A stretch of 42,861 bases of DNA from Vibrio hepatarius (GTDB taxonomy: Bacteria; Pseudomonadota; Gammaproteobacteria; Enterobacterales; Vibrionaceae): assembly GCF_011806575.1 (NCBI RefSeq), contig NZ_JAATOO010000031.1, forward strand, positions 1-42,861, written 5' to 3'. The stretch's first letter is position 1; the number at the start of each line of letters is the position of its first letter. The notes beneath the pieces were generated by a model that did no database searches, had not been told where the DNA came from, and saw nothing but the letters and a program-made list of their open reading frames with translations. The position numbers and the translations under genes are program-made. Of this stretch, positions 16,473-25,303 are shown piece by piece.

Positions 16473-16622
16473 TACTTTCTCCGTTTATCTAGGGGCGAGG
16501 GCAGGGTTTCACTATTGTGAGGCCGCAAGCTCCCTGAGAGTTTAAATGTGGTTTATCTTTTATATTGAGGATGAATCGGTTGAACTCAATCCATCCTGTG
16601 TAAATACCGCGGTTTCTGATTG

Positions 16623-17462
16623 TTACTCAGGAACAATCCAATCTACTTTCCAATGACCGGTTGCCGGCGCAATTGCTTCCTTGAGGAAAGGCAAAATTTC
16701 TTTCATTTGGCTTTCCAGCTTCCACGGCGGGTTGATGACTATCATGCCAGAAGCCGTCATACCGTGCTCGTTGGTGTCAGGTGCGACACCCAATTCAATT
16801 TGTAAGATTTTGCGAATGCCTAGACTTTCTAGCCCTTCGATCATGTCTTCGATGTCGTGACGATTGACCACAGGATACCAAATCGCGTAGATGCCGGTTG
16901 CCCAGCGTTTATGACTTTGCCAGATTGCTTGCACGACATCGCGGTACTCTTTTGCGAGTTCGTACGGTGGGTCAATCAACACTAAACCGCGACGCTCTTT
17001 CGGCGGCAAGCTCGCTTTCAGGCGCTTAAAACCATCTTCTTTGTAAATGCTGACCTGACGATCACGATGAAACTCTTGCTCGAGTAACGGGTAATCGCTT
17101 GGGTGCAATTCGGTTAGCACCATGCGGTCTTGTTTACGGATCTGTGCACGCGCGACACGAGGCGATCCCGGGTAGTAGCGTAGTTTGTCGCCGTTGTTGA
17201 GTGCTTTAATTGAATCTAGGTAGCTTTCAATGTCCGCCGGAATCTGTGTTTGCTCCCAAACGCGAGCGATACCTTGTTTGTATTCACCGGTTTTTTCCGA
17301 CCATTCGTGAGTAAGATCGTATCGACCAACACCAGAATGGGTATCGTGGTAGACAAAAGGCTTATCTTTTTGTTTTAGAGCATCAAGGATAAGGCTTTGA
17401 ACAATATGCTTTATTACGTCAGCGTGGTTACCCGCGTGAAAGCTGTGGCGATAACTTAACAA
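16623..17462 (-). CDS. rlmJ: 23S rRNA (adenine-2030-N6)-methyltransferase
   Basis: Methylates N6 of A2030 in 23S rRNA using S-adenosylmethionine. The 279 residues begin MLSYRHSFHAGNHADVIKH, the hallmark N-terminus of RlmJ, and carry the catalytic DPPY motif at 164-167. The THSGVGRYDL stretch near residues 41-50 belongs to the cofactor-binding part. The gene runs away from prlC and sits upstream of gor, with about 150 bases between. Confidence 0.96.
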   Translation of the reverse strand: MLSYRHSFHAGNHADVIKHIVQSLILDALKQKDKPFVYHDTHSGVGRYDLTHEWSEKTGEYKQGIARVWEQTQIPADIESYLDSIKALNNGDKLRYYPGSPRVARAQIRKQDRMVLTELHPSDYPLLEQEFHRDRQVSIYKEDGFKRLKASLPPKERRGLVLIDPPYELAKEYRDVVQAIWQSHKRWATGIYAIWYPVVNRHDIEDMIEGLESLGIRKILQIELGVAPDTNEHGMTASGMIVINPPWKLESQMKEILPFLKEAIAPATGHWKVDWIVPE

Positions 17463-17625
17463 AATATTTCTCTCAGAATCGGTGCGAGGAGCATTATGAA
17501 TAATTGGACCTTAGTATACGTTACTATTGAAAATTGCTGAACCTACCTATATTTACTATCTAAGATGAATAATTCATAACAGCGAGGATCGCTAGGATAC
17601 CTCACTGAATCAAAAGGAATCTTAT

Positions 17626-19668
17626 ATGTCTAACCCACTACTGACTTTTACGGACCTGCCGCCGTTTTCTCAGATTAAACCCGAGCACGTAAAACCAGCG
17701 GTAGAGCAGGCGATTGCCGACTGTCGCGCTAAGATTGAGCAAGTGCTAGAAGGCAACACGTCGCCAAGCTGGGAAAACTTGGTTGCCCCAATCGAAGAGG
17801 TGGATGACCGTCTAAGCCGTATTTGGTCACCGGTGAGTCATATGAACTCGGTAGTGAACAGCGACGAGATACGTGAAGCGTACGAAAGCTGTCTACCATT
17901 GCTGTCAGAATACGGCACTTGGGTTGGACAACATAAAGGCTTATTTGAAGCGTACAAAGCGCTGAAAGCAGATAAGTCTTACAAGTCGCTCTCTCAGGCG
18001 CAAAAGAAAACCATCACCGATGCACTGCGTGACTTTGAATTGTCTGGTATCGGTTTACCGGCTGACCAGCAGCATCGTTACGGTGAAATCAGTAAACGTA
18101 TGTCGGAGCTGGGTTCTAAGTTCTCGAATAACGTGCTGGATGCGACCATGGGCTGGACCAAGCACATTCGCGACGAAAAAGAGTTGGCAGGCATGCCGGA
18201 ATCGGCGCTGGCAGCAGCGAAAGCGGCCGCAGAAGCCAAAGAGTTAGACGGTTACTTGCTAACACTTGATATCCCGTCTTATCTCCCTGTGATGACGTAC
18301 TGTGATAACCAAGAGCTGCGTAAAGAATTGTACGAAGCGTATGTGACACGCGCGTCTGATCGTGGTCCGAATGCAGGCGAGTGGGATAACAGCGAGATCA
18401 TCAACGAGCAACTGAAACTACGCCATGAAATCGCGCGTATGCTCGGCTTTAACACCTTCAGTGAAAAATCACTTGCGACTAAGATGGCGGAAAATCCGTC
18501 TCAGGTATTGAGCTTCTTAAACGATTTGGCCAACAAGGCGAAACCACAAGGCGAACACGAAGTGGAAGAGTTACGTCAGTTTGCTAAGAGTGAATGTGGC
18601 GTTGAAGAACTCAACCTATGGGACATCGCCTACTACAGCGAAAAGCAAAAACAGAAGTTGTTCCAGATTTCAGACGAAGAATTACGTCCTTACTTCCCAG
18701 AAGCCAAAGTTGTCAGTGGCTTATTTGAGGTCTTGAAGCGTGTGTTTGGCATGTCAGTCAAAGAACGTAAAGGCGTCGATACTTGGCACGAATCGGTGCG
18801 TTTCTTCGATATCTTCGACGCAGACGATAAGCTGCGTGGTAGTTTCTACCTAGATCTTTACGCCCGTGAACACAAGCGTGGCGGTGCATGGATGGATGAA
18901 TGTCGCGTGCGCCGTATCAATGCCGATGGTGAACTGCAGTCACCGGTTGCGTACCTGACTTGTAACTTCAACCGCCCGGTTGGCGACAAGCCTGCGTTAT
19001 TCACCCACGACGAAGTGGTGACGCTATTCCACGAATTTGGTCACGGTATCCACCATATGTTGACCCAAGTAGAGACTGGTTCTGTCTCGGGTATTAACGG
19101 CGTTCCTTGGGATGCCGTCGAGCTACCAAGTCAGTTCCTAGAGAACTGGTGTTGGGAAGAAGACGCGCTGGCGTTTATCTCAGGCCATTACGAAACGGGT
19201 GAACCGCTACCAAAAGAGATGCTAGACAAGATGCTGGCGGCGAAGAACTTCCAGTCGGCGATGTTTATTTTGCGTCAGCTTGAGTTTGGTCTGTTTGACT
19301 TTACCCTGCACACCGAGTTCGACCCAGAAGTCGGCCCGCGAGTACTGGAAACGCTGGCGGAAGTGAAGTCAAAAGTGGCGGTATTGCCAAGCCTAGAGTG
19401 GAACCGTTTCTCTCACAGCTTTAGTCACATCTTTGCTGGTGGTTACAGCGCGGGTTACTACAGCTACTTGTGGGCAGAAGTGCTGTCTTCAGATGCGTTT
19501 TCTCGCTTCGAAGAAGAAGGCATTTTCAACGCGGAAACGGGTAAGAGCTTTCTCAATAACATCCTAGAGATGGGCGGCAGTGAAGAGCCGATGGAGCTAT
19601 TTAAGCGCTTCCGTGGTCGTGAGCCAAAAATCGATGCCTTGCTGCGCCACTCGGGTATCAGCGCTTAA
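17626..19668 (+). CDS. prlC: Oligopeptidase A
   Basis: Cytoplasmic M3-family zinc metallopeptidase that degrades peptides, including cleaved signal peptides. At 680 residues it has the family length. The zinc site HEFGH is at 469-473 (within LFHEFGHGIHHML), and the third ligand is the glutamate of LPSQFLENW about 25 residues later. The N-terminus NPLLTFTDLPPFSQIKPEHV is typical of PrlC rather than dipeptidyl carboxypeptidase Dcp. It is transcribed divergently from rlmJ and ends at a strong terminator. Confidence 0.97.
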   Translation: MSNPLLTFTDLPPFSQIKPEHVKPAVEQAIADCRAKIEQVLEGNTSPSWENLVAPIEEVDDRLSRIWSPVSHMNSVVNSDEIREAYESCLPLLSEYGTWVGQHKGLFEAYKALKADKSYKSLSQAQKKTITDALRDFELSGIGLPADQQHRYGEISKRMSELGSKFSNNVLDATMGWTKHIRDEKELAGMPESALAAAKAAAEAKELDGYLLTLDIPSYLPVMTYCDNQELRKELYEAYVTRASDRGPNAGEWDNSEIINEQLKLRHEIARMLGFNTFSEKSLATKMAENPSQVLSFLNDLANKAKPQGEHEVEELRQFAKSECGVEELNLWDIAYYSEKQKQKLFQISDEELRPYFPEAKVVSGLFEVLKRVFGMSVKERKGVDTWHESVRFFDIFDADDKLRGSFYLDLYAREHKRGGAWMDECRVRRINADGELQSPVAYLTCNFNRPVGDKPALFTHDEVVTLFHEFGHGIHHMLTQVETGSVSGINGVPWDAVELPSQFLENWCWEEDALAFISGHYETGEPLPKEMLDKMLAAKNFQSAMFILRQLEFGLFDFTLHTEFDPEVGPRVLETLAEVKSKVAVLPSLEWNRFSHSFSHIFAGGYSAGYYSYLWAEVLSSDAFSRFEEEGIFNAETGKSFLNNILEMGGSEEPMELFKRFRGREPKIDALLRHSGISA

Positions 19669-19684
19669 CACCGATAGCCAAAAC

Positions 19685-19717
19685 AACAATGCCCTCAATA
19701 TCGAGGGCATTGTTTTA
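19685..19717. terminator. Bidirectional terminator between prlC and the bufferin operon
   Basis: 12-bp stem 19685-19696 with 19703-19714 (AACAATGCCCTC / GAGGGCATTGTT), loop AATATC, placed between two convergent genes and usable in both directions. Confidence 0.85.
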
Positions 19718-19734
19718 TCTGAGCGTTGGTAGGG

Positions 19735-20190
19735 TTAACGCGTGAGGCGTTTTTTCAGCAGACGATCGATAGAGAAAGGACCCGCTCCCCAGACGATCAC
19801 CACCAACATCATCAATCCCCAAAGCTGGTGGTCATGGAATCCGCGCTCCCACAGCAGCGGGTAAGACACCACCGCGATGATATTGAAGACGAATAAAATC
19901 GCGCTCATAGGACGGGTCAATAATCCGAAAGCGACAAAAATGGGTAAGACTAGCTCGGCAGCCGTGCCGAGATAAGCGGCGAGTTGCCAAGGTAGCAGCG
20001 GCACTTGGTATTCATACTCAAACAAAAACAGCGTGCTATCCCAAGTGGCGATCTTCGTCAGTCCAGAATTAAAAAATACGTAAGCGACCCATAAGCGGCA
20101 AAACAGTAGCAACAAGGGAACAAAAAGGGTTTGAGCTTTGCCAATCAGCGAGTCGTAGCGGGTAATGGTGTTCTTGATGGCAGTCGACAT
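19735..20190 (-). CDS. DoxX-family membrane protein of the bufferin operon
   Basis: Inner-membrane protein of 151 residues with about four hydrophobic helices, opening with the RLWVAYVFFNSGLTKIATW segment typical of DoxX proteins. It is the last gene of a four-gene run behind DUF2282, DUF692 and DUF2063 genes, 10 bases after the DUF2063 stop. DoxX proteins often accompany such clusters. A role in envelope redox balance or in handling the peptide product is plausible, but not shown by the sequence. Confidence 0.88.
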   Translation of the reverse strand: MSTAIKNTITRYDSLIGKAQTLFVPLLLLFCRLWVAYVFFNSGLTKIATWDSTLFLFEYEYQVPLLPWQLAAYLGTAAELVLPIFVAFGLLTRPMSAILFVFNIIAVVSYPLLWERGFHDHQLWGLMMLVVIVWGAGPFSIDRLLKKRLTR

Positions 20191-20200
20191 AGTTGGCTCC

Positions 20201-20977
20201 TTAATCCATAAGTGAAAAGCCCGCCAGTAGACGGTGTTCGAGTAAAAAATTCAGCTGCGCTAAGTGCTCATCAGGGATGTCCCCTAAGCGGGCTCCATTC
20301 TCGATCGCTTGCAGCAATTGAAACTGCTCGTCGCTCAAAGCCAAACTCCAGCTCTCTCCTTCGATCATGTCTTCGTTTGCTAAATGACACACCACGCCAC
20401 ATTCGACTTGGTTGAGATCTAATCCCTCAAACTGATGGTTCTCGATAGCACGTTGGAGTGAAAACACCGCAAACTTGGCAGTAAAAGGTAAGACGCCCGG
20501 TTGAAGATGCAAGCGGACGAACGGGTGTTTTTCTGCAGGTAGGTCATGAAGTAATGCCAGCGGCATCGACGCTTCTTGCAAACTCATGCTGTCGTGGCGT
20601 TGCTGAGCGAGATCAATCTGCCACTCAAATTCGGCTACCGCTTTGAGATAAGGCGCGGCCTCAAGCACGGCAGGGAAATGCTCAAGAGTTTGTGCAAAGT
20701 GTTCGCCATAATGGCTGACATCGCCTGAGGCGAGCGGATTATCCAACACATGTTGTCGTGCGAGTTGGTCGAAACACTCATCACCAACCAACGCCAATAC
20801 CATTGGGTAGCCCGCTTGCAGCACTTCACTCAAACCGATGATGAAGTTATTGCGATAGATCTGCATACGTTCGTCGGCGCTAAACACGTCACTGGTGACG
20901 TCGCATTCTTCGCCTGTCGCGTCATAGTGCAGCGCGGCAGCAAACCGGCTTTGCAGAGTGGCTAGAGATAAGCTCAT
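20201..20977 (-). CDS. bufC: DUF2063-family partner protein (BufC-like)
   Basis: Protein of 258 residues with the DUF2063 N-terminal region (LATLQSRFAAALHY, then MQIYRNNFIIGLSEVL), followed by a domain of mixed helix and strand. In bufferin and related clusters this family partners the DUF692 enzyme and is thought to bring the precursor peptide to it. Its ATG overlaps the DUF692 stop by 4 bases (ATGA), so the two are translationally coupled, in keeping with a two-subunit enzyme complex. DUF2063 proteins are sometimes annotated as DNA-binding; nothing else in this operon supports that. Confidence 0.88.
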   Translation of the reverse strand: MSLSLATLQSRFAAALHYDATGEECDVTSDVFSADERMQIYRNNFIIGLSEVLQAGYPMVLALVGDECFDQLARQHVLDNPLASGDVSHYGEHFAQTLEHFPAVLEAAPYLKAVAEFEWQIDLAQQRHDSMSLQEASMPLALLHDLPAEKHPFVRLHLQPGVLPFTAKFAVFSLQRAIENHQFEGLDLNQVECGVVCHLANEDMIEGESWSLALSDEQFQLLQAIENGARLGDIPDEHLAQLNFLLEHRLLAGFSLMD

Positions 20978-21834
20978 GATGCTTTCCTCCCGTCATGATC
21001 ACACCAGCTTGCCAATCGTTGGCTGGCTTTGTCGGCTTCCGCTAACAAGATTTCGGGAGCGGGGATATCCAAATCCCATTCGATTAGGGTATGGCGAGCT
21101 CCGTGTTGCACTAACCAACGATCAAACAGTTGCCAGACTTCGTCGCACACCGGTTTGCTGTGGGTATCAATCCAAATTTCGCCTTGTTCTAACTGCTTGA
21201 TGGTAAAACCGGCCAAGTGAATTTCATCCACCGCGTCTGCGGGAATAGCGTTGAGGTAGGTCTCAGTGTCAAAACCGTGGTTAAACGCCGAAACGTAAAC
21301 GTTGTTTAAGTCGAGCAGCAGTCGGCACTCAGTGCGTCGTTGTACTTCAGTGAGAAACTCCCACTCTGAAATTGTTGAGTGATTAAATTTGAGATAGCTC
21401 GACGGGTTTTCTATCAGCATCGGACGCTGCAGGTAATCTTGTACTTCGATGACATTGCGGCAAAATACCGCTAAGGCTTCTTCCGTGTAGGGCAGAGGCA
21501 GCAGGTCATTAAAATAATGGCCACCATTTTCACTCCAGCTTAAGTGGTCTGAAACCAAAAATGGCTGCAGTTCATCGACAAGATGTTTGAGTTGTTTTAG
21601 GTGGCGTTGATTTGGTCGCTCGACACTCCCTAGTGACAAGCCGATGCCATGACAACTGATTTGATAGTCGTCGGCTAAACGGCGTAAGGTCTGCCGGGCG
21701 GTTGAATACGGTTGAAAGTAGTTCTCGCTGTGGATTTCCAGCCAGCCAAGTTGCGGTTTCTGGGTGGAAAAATAATCCAGATGTGGTGAGCGCAGTCCAA
21801 CGCCGGTATAAGGGTGATATTGCTTGTCAGTCAC
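20974..21834 (-). CDS. bufB: DUF692-family multinuclear iron enzyme (BufB-like)
   Basis: Oxidative enzyme of 286 residues in the DUF692/MNIO family (MbnB relatives), which use a cluster of non-haem iron ions to modify cysteines of ribosomally made peptides. It is a TIM-barrel-type chain with candidate iron ligands in order: GLRSPHLDYF, EIHSENYF, CHGIGLS, DHLSW, LIENPSSYL, LLLDLNNVYVSAFNHG, EIHLAGF, DTHSKPV and EWDLDIP. The neighbouring precursor is a DUF2282 protein rather than a methanobactin leader, so the product is expected to be a bufferin: a copper-binding peptide with cysteine-derived heterocycles. The heterocycle assignment comes from family knowledge only. Confidence 0.92.
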   Translation of the reverse strand: MTDKQYHPYTGVGLRSPHLDYFSTQKPQLGWLEIHSENYFQPYSTARQTLRRLADDYQISCHGIGLSLGSVERPNQRHLKQLKHLVDELQPFLVSDHLSWSENGGHYFNDLLPLPYTEEALAVFCRNVIEVQDYLQRPMLIENPSSYLKFNHSTISEWEFLTEVQRRTECRLLLDLNNVYVSAFNHGFDTETYLNAIPADAVDEIHLAGFTIKQLEQGEIWIDTHSKPVCDEVWQLFDRWLVQHGARHTLIEWDLDIPAPEILLAEADKASQRLASWCDHDGRKAS

Positions 21835-21879
21835 GGGCGAGTCCTTACTTTACGATAAAGTATTGAGCCAGAAAGGTAA

Positions 21880-21915
21880 GAAAAAAATGGCGACCTAATA
21901 ATGCATGGTCGCCAT
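21880..21915 (-). terminator. Terminator/attenuator between precursor and enzyme genes
   Basis: Perfect 9-bp stem (ATGGCGACC at 21887-21895 with GGTCGCCAT at 21907-21915) and an 11-base loop, followed on the minus strand by about seven T residues. It lies 27 bases past the precursor stop and before bufB. Partial read-through would make much more precursor than enzyme. Confidence 0.85.
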
Positions 21916-21941
21916 ACGATCGGCTTACAGTGGCAAAACGA

Positions 21942-22202
21942 TTAAGAAGACTGGGTGCTACCGCCAGCAAGCTTGTCACAAAGTCCTTTCGGTACTACAA
22001 CGAAAGCGTCTGTTTGGCTGTCGTTTTTCGCAGTACCTGCACAAGAACCGGTTTTGGTTGCACAGTCGTTTTTACCCGCTTTGGCAACGCCGTAGCATTT
22101 TTCTTTTTCAGCAGCGACTGCGTGAGTGGCAGTGAGCATGGTGCCACCTAGTGCAAGTAGACCTGTAACAGCAGCAGTAACGGCAAGATTTGACTTTTTC
22201 AT
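21942..22202 (-). CDS. bufA: DUF2282 precursor peptide (bufferin, BufA-like)
   Basis: Small exported protein of 86 residues, the likely substrate of the DUF692/DUF2063 pair. I start it at the ATG at 22202, which follows AGAGGA and gives a proper signal peptide (MKKSNLAV..., cleavage near HAVA-AE at 31); the open frame extends upstream but lacks support. The mature part has four cysteines (36, 47, 54, 75) in the DUF2282 pattern KCYGVAKAGKNDC, SCAGTAK and VVVPKGLCDKL. In characterised relatives such cysteines are modified and the peptide is exported with the signal peptide acting as leader, binding copper in the periplasm. The sequence fits that well, but metal and modification are not shown. 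Confidence 0.92.
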   Translation of the reverse strand: MKKSNLAVTAAVTGLLALGGTMLTATHAVAAEKEKCYGVAKAGKNDCATKTGSCAGTAKNDSQTDAFVVVPKGLCDKLAGGSTQSS

Positions 22203-22227
22203 AGTAGTTTCCTCTGACTTTATTTCT

Positions 22228-22275
22228 TTTTTCCTAGTTAAATAGCTTTTATAGCTACGCAAGTGGTTAAGGGTT
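22228..22275 (-). promoter_or_regulatory. Candidate promoter of the bufferin operon
   Basis: On the minus strand, TTAACC is followed after 18 bases by TATAAA, upstream of the precursor ribosome site. The TTAACC element occurs twice in quick succession (TTAACCCTTAACC). In some bacteria such clusters are driven by an ECF sigma factor. Assignment to a particular sigma is not possible by eye. Confidence 0.35.
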
Positions 22276-22433
22276 AAGTATGGTTTTTAACCAGCTCGCT
22301 TATTCAAAAAGAAAGAAGCGCGATAAAAAAACTTTCAGTCAATTAATGATAAATACGTAAATTATTGATGGGTTTTATTTAAGTGTTTGATAACTCGTTG
22401 AAAATATTCGTTGAATTTTTTCTCGCTTTTACC

Positions 22434-22463
22434 CTGAAATGGCATCGGTGTTTAGGTTATAAT
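22434..22463 (+). promoter_or_regulatory. Promoter of uvrD
   Basis: CTGAAA at 22434-22439 and a consensus TATAAT at 22458-22463, spacer 18, placing the start of transcription about 30 bases before the uvrD ATG. Confidence 0.6.
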
Positions 22464-22471
22464 CGATTTTC

Positions 22472-22487
22472 ATGTATAGATAACCAG
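22472..22487 (+). promoter_or_regulatory. Possible LexA operator at uvrD
   Basis: ATGTATAGATAACCAG matches 12 of 16 positions of the LexA consensus CTGTATATATATACAG, including the CCAG right end also seen in the E. coli uvrD box. It lies at the expected start of transcription. The left half-site is imperfect, so this is a moderate call. Confidence 0.45.
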
Positions 22488-22501
22488 TAGCTGAGCTCAG
22501 A

Positions 22502-24673
22502 ATGGATCCTTCATTACTTCTCGACGGTCTCAATGACAAGCAGCGTGAAGCCGTTGCCGCCCCACTAGAAAACCTCCTTGTCCTTGCTGGCGCAGGCAGT
22601 GGTAAAACGCGAGTGCTTGTACACCGTATTGCTTGGTTGATGTCGGTTGAACAAGCGTCACCGTTTTCGATTATGTCGGTGACGTTTACCAACAAAGCAG
22701 CGGCAGAGATGCGTGGTCGTATTGAAGAGTTGATGATGGGCAGTGCGTCTGGGATGTGGAATGGAACGTTCCATGGCATTTGTCACCGCATTCTTCGCGC
22801 GCATTATCTGGATGCCAAGCTGCCGGAAGATTTCCAAATCATCGATACCGATGATCAGCAGCGCTTGCTTAAGCGTTTAATCAAAGCGCAGAATCTCGAT
22901 GATAAGCAGTGGCCAGCGCGTCAGGTCGCATGGTGGATCAACGGCAAAAAAGATGAAGGTCTGCGTCCAAGCCACATTGACGCTTACCACGACCCAGTGA
23001 CCAAAACTTATCTGCAGCTGTACAGCGCGTATCAAGAAGCGTGTGACCGGGCGGGTTTGGTCGACTTTGCTGAGATCTTGCTGCGAACGCACGAGTTGTT
23101 ACGCGATAAAAAGCACATTCGCGAACATTACCAAGCGCGCTTTAAGCATATTTTGGTCGACGAATTCCAAGATACCAACAACATCCAATACGCTTGGCTT
23201 CGAATGATGGCGGGCCCAGATGCACACGTGATGATCGTTGGTGACGATGACCAGTCCATTTACGGTTGGCGCGGGGCGAAGATCGAGAACATCGAAAAAT
23301 TCACCCAAGAATTCCCGAGTGTAAATACCATCCGTTTGGAGCAAAACTACCGTTCAACTAAGACGATTCTTGAAGCGTCGAACGCGTTGATCGCCAATAA
23401 CACCGAACGTATGGGTAAAGAGCTGTGGACTGAGGGCGCGGAAGGCGAGCCTATCTCCGTCTACTCGGCGTACAACGAGTTGGATGAAGCGCGTTTTGCG
23501 GTCAATAAGATTAAAGAGTGGCAGGAGAAAGGCGGAGCGCTTAGCGATGCCGCGATGCTATACCGCAACAACGCCCAGTCTCGTGTATTGGAAGAAGCGT
23601 TGATCCAAGCGGGTTTGCCATACCGAATTTACGGTGGGATGCGATTCTTCGAGCGTCAAGAGATCCGCGATGCGCTGGGCTATCTGCGTTTGATGTCGAA
23701 CCGCAACGATGACGCAGCGTTTGAGCGTATTGTGAATACCCCGACGCGTGGTCTTGGTGACAAAACGCTGGAAACGATCCGTTTTGCTGCGCGTGACCAA
23801 GGCAGCACCATGTGGCAGGCGAGCTTGCGCTTGTTGGAAGACAAAGTGCTGGCTGGTCGAGCAGCAAGCGCGCTGGGCCGTTTTATCGAACTGATTAACG
23901 CGATGGAAGACGACACCTGCGAGCTGCCATTGCACGAGCAAACTGACCACGTGATTAAGTACTCGGGCTTGTTCGCGATGTACGAGCAAGAAAAAGGCGA
24001 GAAGTCCAAGGCACGAATTGAAAACTTGGAAGAGCTGGTCACCGCAACGCGCCAATTTGAAAAGCCCGAAGAAGCAGATGAAATGCCGCTACTGACGGCG
24101 TTTTTAACCCACGCAGCACTTGAAGCGGGCGAAGGTCAGGCGGACGAATTTGAAGATGCAGTTCAGCTGATGACGCTACACAGTGCGAAAGGTCTGGAAT
24201 TCCCGTTGGTGTTTATGGTCGGTGTCGAAGAAGGCATGTTCCCAAGTCAAATGTCTGCAGAAGAAGCGGGGCGTTTGGAAGAAGAACGCCGTCTTTGCTA
24301 CGTAGGCATGACCCGTGCGATGGAAAAACTCTACATCACATATGCAGAAATGCGCCGTTTGTACGGTCAGGATAAATACCATAAACCGTCGCGTTTTATT
24401 CGCGAATTGCCAGAAACTTGCCTCGATGAAGTACGCATGAAAGCGCAAGTGAGTCGTCCAACAAGTACCGGTCGCTTTAGCCAAACTGTCGTCAAAGAAA
24501 GCTTTAACGAAACTGGCTTTAGTCTGGGGGCGCGTGTAATGCATCCGAAGTTTGGTGAAGGAACCATTATCAACTTTGAAGGTAGTGGTCCGCAAAGCCG
24601 AGTACAGGTTGCGTTTAACGGTGAGGGCATTAAGTGGCTTGTCACCGCATACGCTAAGCTTGAAAAGCTATAA
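22502..24673 (+). CDS. uvrD: DNA helicase II
   Basis: Superfamily 1 3'-5' DNA helicase of nucleotide-excision and mismatch repair. The 723 residues match the family (about 720). Motifs in order: Q motif LNDKQREAV, Walker A AGAGSGKT (29-36), motif II VDEFQDTN, motif III GDDDQSIYGWRGA, motif IV LEQNYRST, motif V TLHSAKGLEFP and motif VI RRLCYVGMTRA. The C-terminal GARVMHPKFGEGTI segment is the tail domain that binds RNA polymerase in UvrD/PcrA. FQDTNNIQ and the overall fit favour UvrD over Rep. The gene is monocistronic, with a terminator at its end. Confidence 0.97.
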   Translation: MDPSLLLDGLNDKQREAVAAPLENLLVLAGAGSGKTRVLVHRIAWLMSVEQASPFSIMSVTFTNKAAAEMRGRIEELMMGSASGMWNGTFHGICHRILRAHYLDAKLPEDFQIIDTDDQQRLLKRLIKAQNLDDKQWPARQVAWWINGKKDEGLRPSHIDAYHDPVTKTYLQLYSAYQEACDRAGLVDFAEILLRTHELLRDKKHIREHYQARFKHILVDEFQDTNNIQYAWLRMMAGPDAHVMIVGDDDQSIYGWRGAKIENIEKFTQEFPSVNTIRLEQNYRSTKTILEASNALIANNTERMGKELWTEGAEGEPISVYSAYNELDEARFAVNKIKEWQEKGGALSDAAMLYRNNAQSRVLEEALIQAGLPYRIYGGMRFFERQEIRDALGYLRLMSNRNDDAAFERIVNTPTRGLGDKTLETIRFAARDQGSTMWQASLRLLEDKVLAGRAASALGRFIELINAMEDDTCELPLHEQTDHVIKYSGLFAMYEQEKGEKSKARIENLEELVTATRQFEKPEEADEMPLLTAFLTHAALEAGEGQADEFEDAVQLMTLHSAKGLEFPLVFMVGVEEGMFPSQMSAEEAGRLEEERRLCYVGMTRAMEKLYITYAEMRRLYGQDKYHKPSRFIRELPETCLDEVRMKAQVSRPTSTGRFSQTVVKESFNETGFSLGARVMHPKFGEGTIINFEGSGPQSRVQVAFNGEGIKWLVTAYAKLEKL

Positions 24674-24680
24674 CCAAAGA

Positions 24681-24707
24681 AAGCGCTAACCGAGTTAGCG
24701 CTTTTTT
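24681..24707. terminator. Terminator between uvrD and the VOC gene
   Basis: 10-bp stem 24681-24690 with 24694-24703 (AAGCGCTAAC / GTTAGCGCTT), loop CGA, then T6. It serves uvrD and possibly the convergent VOC gene. Confidence 0.85.
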
Positions 24708-24712
24708 ATTGC

Positions 24713-25141
24713 CTACAAGCTGTAGTCATTGCGCTCATCGGTGCGCTCGGAAAGATACTCGACAAATTCAAATTGCAGATTATTGCCATCTAAGTAGTAA
24801 ACGCTTTTACGATGTGGGTGCTCACCACCTAAATGATCGAGTTCGTAACCGTGTTGGCGTAAGCGTTCAATCACGTCTTCTAAGTTGGGGACTGTGATGC
24901 CGAGGTGCTTGACGCCGGTCCATTTTAACGTCCAGTCTTGCGCTGGACCGTCTCCACCAGATTGCACGGTGATGTACTGATTGTCGTCACCAACATGGTA
25001 CCAATCGACAGTTTGTCCGGTTGGTGAGTCCCAATCGCCACCGCCACGTACTCTCCAAGTGGGGATCGCGGCCAGTAAAAAGTCGACAGTGGTTTGGGCA
25101 TTATCAACACTCAAGTTGGCGTGTTCTAGGTAATAGCTCAT
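24713..25141 (-). CDS. VOC-family (glyoxalase/bleomycin-resistance fold) protein
   Basis: Protein of 142 residues with the two beta-alpha-beta-beta-beta modules of the vicinal-oxygen-chelate fold. Likely metal ligands are H7 in LEHANLSV, the histidine in GVKHLGITV near residue 83 and the glutamate in LQFEFVEY near 128. The chain is in the range of glyoxalase I (lactoylglutathione lyase, about 135-150) but lacks the typical GlxI N-terminus, so the substrate is unknown. It is monocistronic, with the CsrB-type RNA gene just upstream on the same strand. Confidence 0.8.
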   Translation of the reverse strand: MSYYLEHANLSVDNAQTTVDFLLAAIPTWRVRGGGDWDSPTGQTVDWYHVGDDNQYITVQSGGDGPAQDWTLKWTGVKHLGITVPNLEDVIERLRQHGYELDHLGGEHPHRKSVYYLDGNNLQFEFVEYLSERTDERNDYSL

Positions 25142-25269
25142 GGTCTTACATCCTTGTTTTAAATTGATTTTGGTTGTGGATGTAATGACTTTAAAACCTC
25201 AAGTTAAATAGAGGTCAACAGCTATGGCAAGATTTATTGAAATAATGAAGATGGGTGAGATTCAGACAA

Positions 25270-25303
25270 AGAAAAACCCCGAGGGCTTGCGCCCATCGGG
25301 GTT
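25270..25303 (-). terminator. Intrinsic terminator of the CsrB-type RNA
   Basis: GC-rich stem 25275-25286 with 25291-25303 (one bulge/mismatch), loop TTGC, followed on the minus strand by a T run. Confidence 0.88.

Noticed and set aside
20974..21834. Methanobactin biosynthesis enzyme MbnB
   Set aside because: The precursor is a DUF2282 protein with a signal peptide and the partner is DUF2063, which fits bufferins, not methanobactin.
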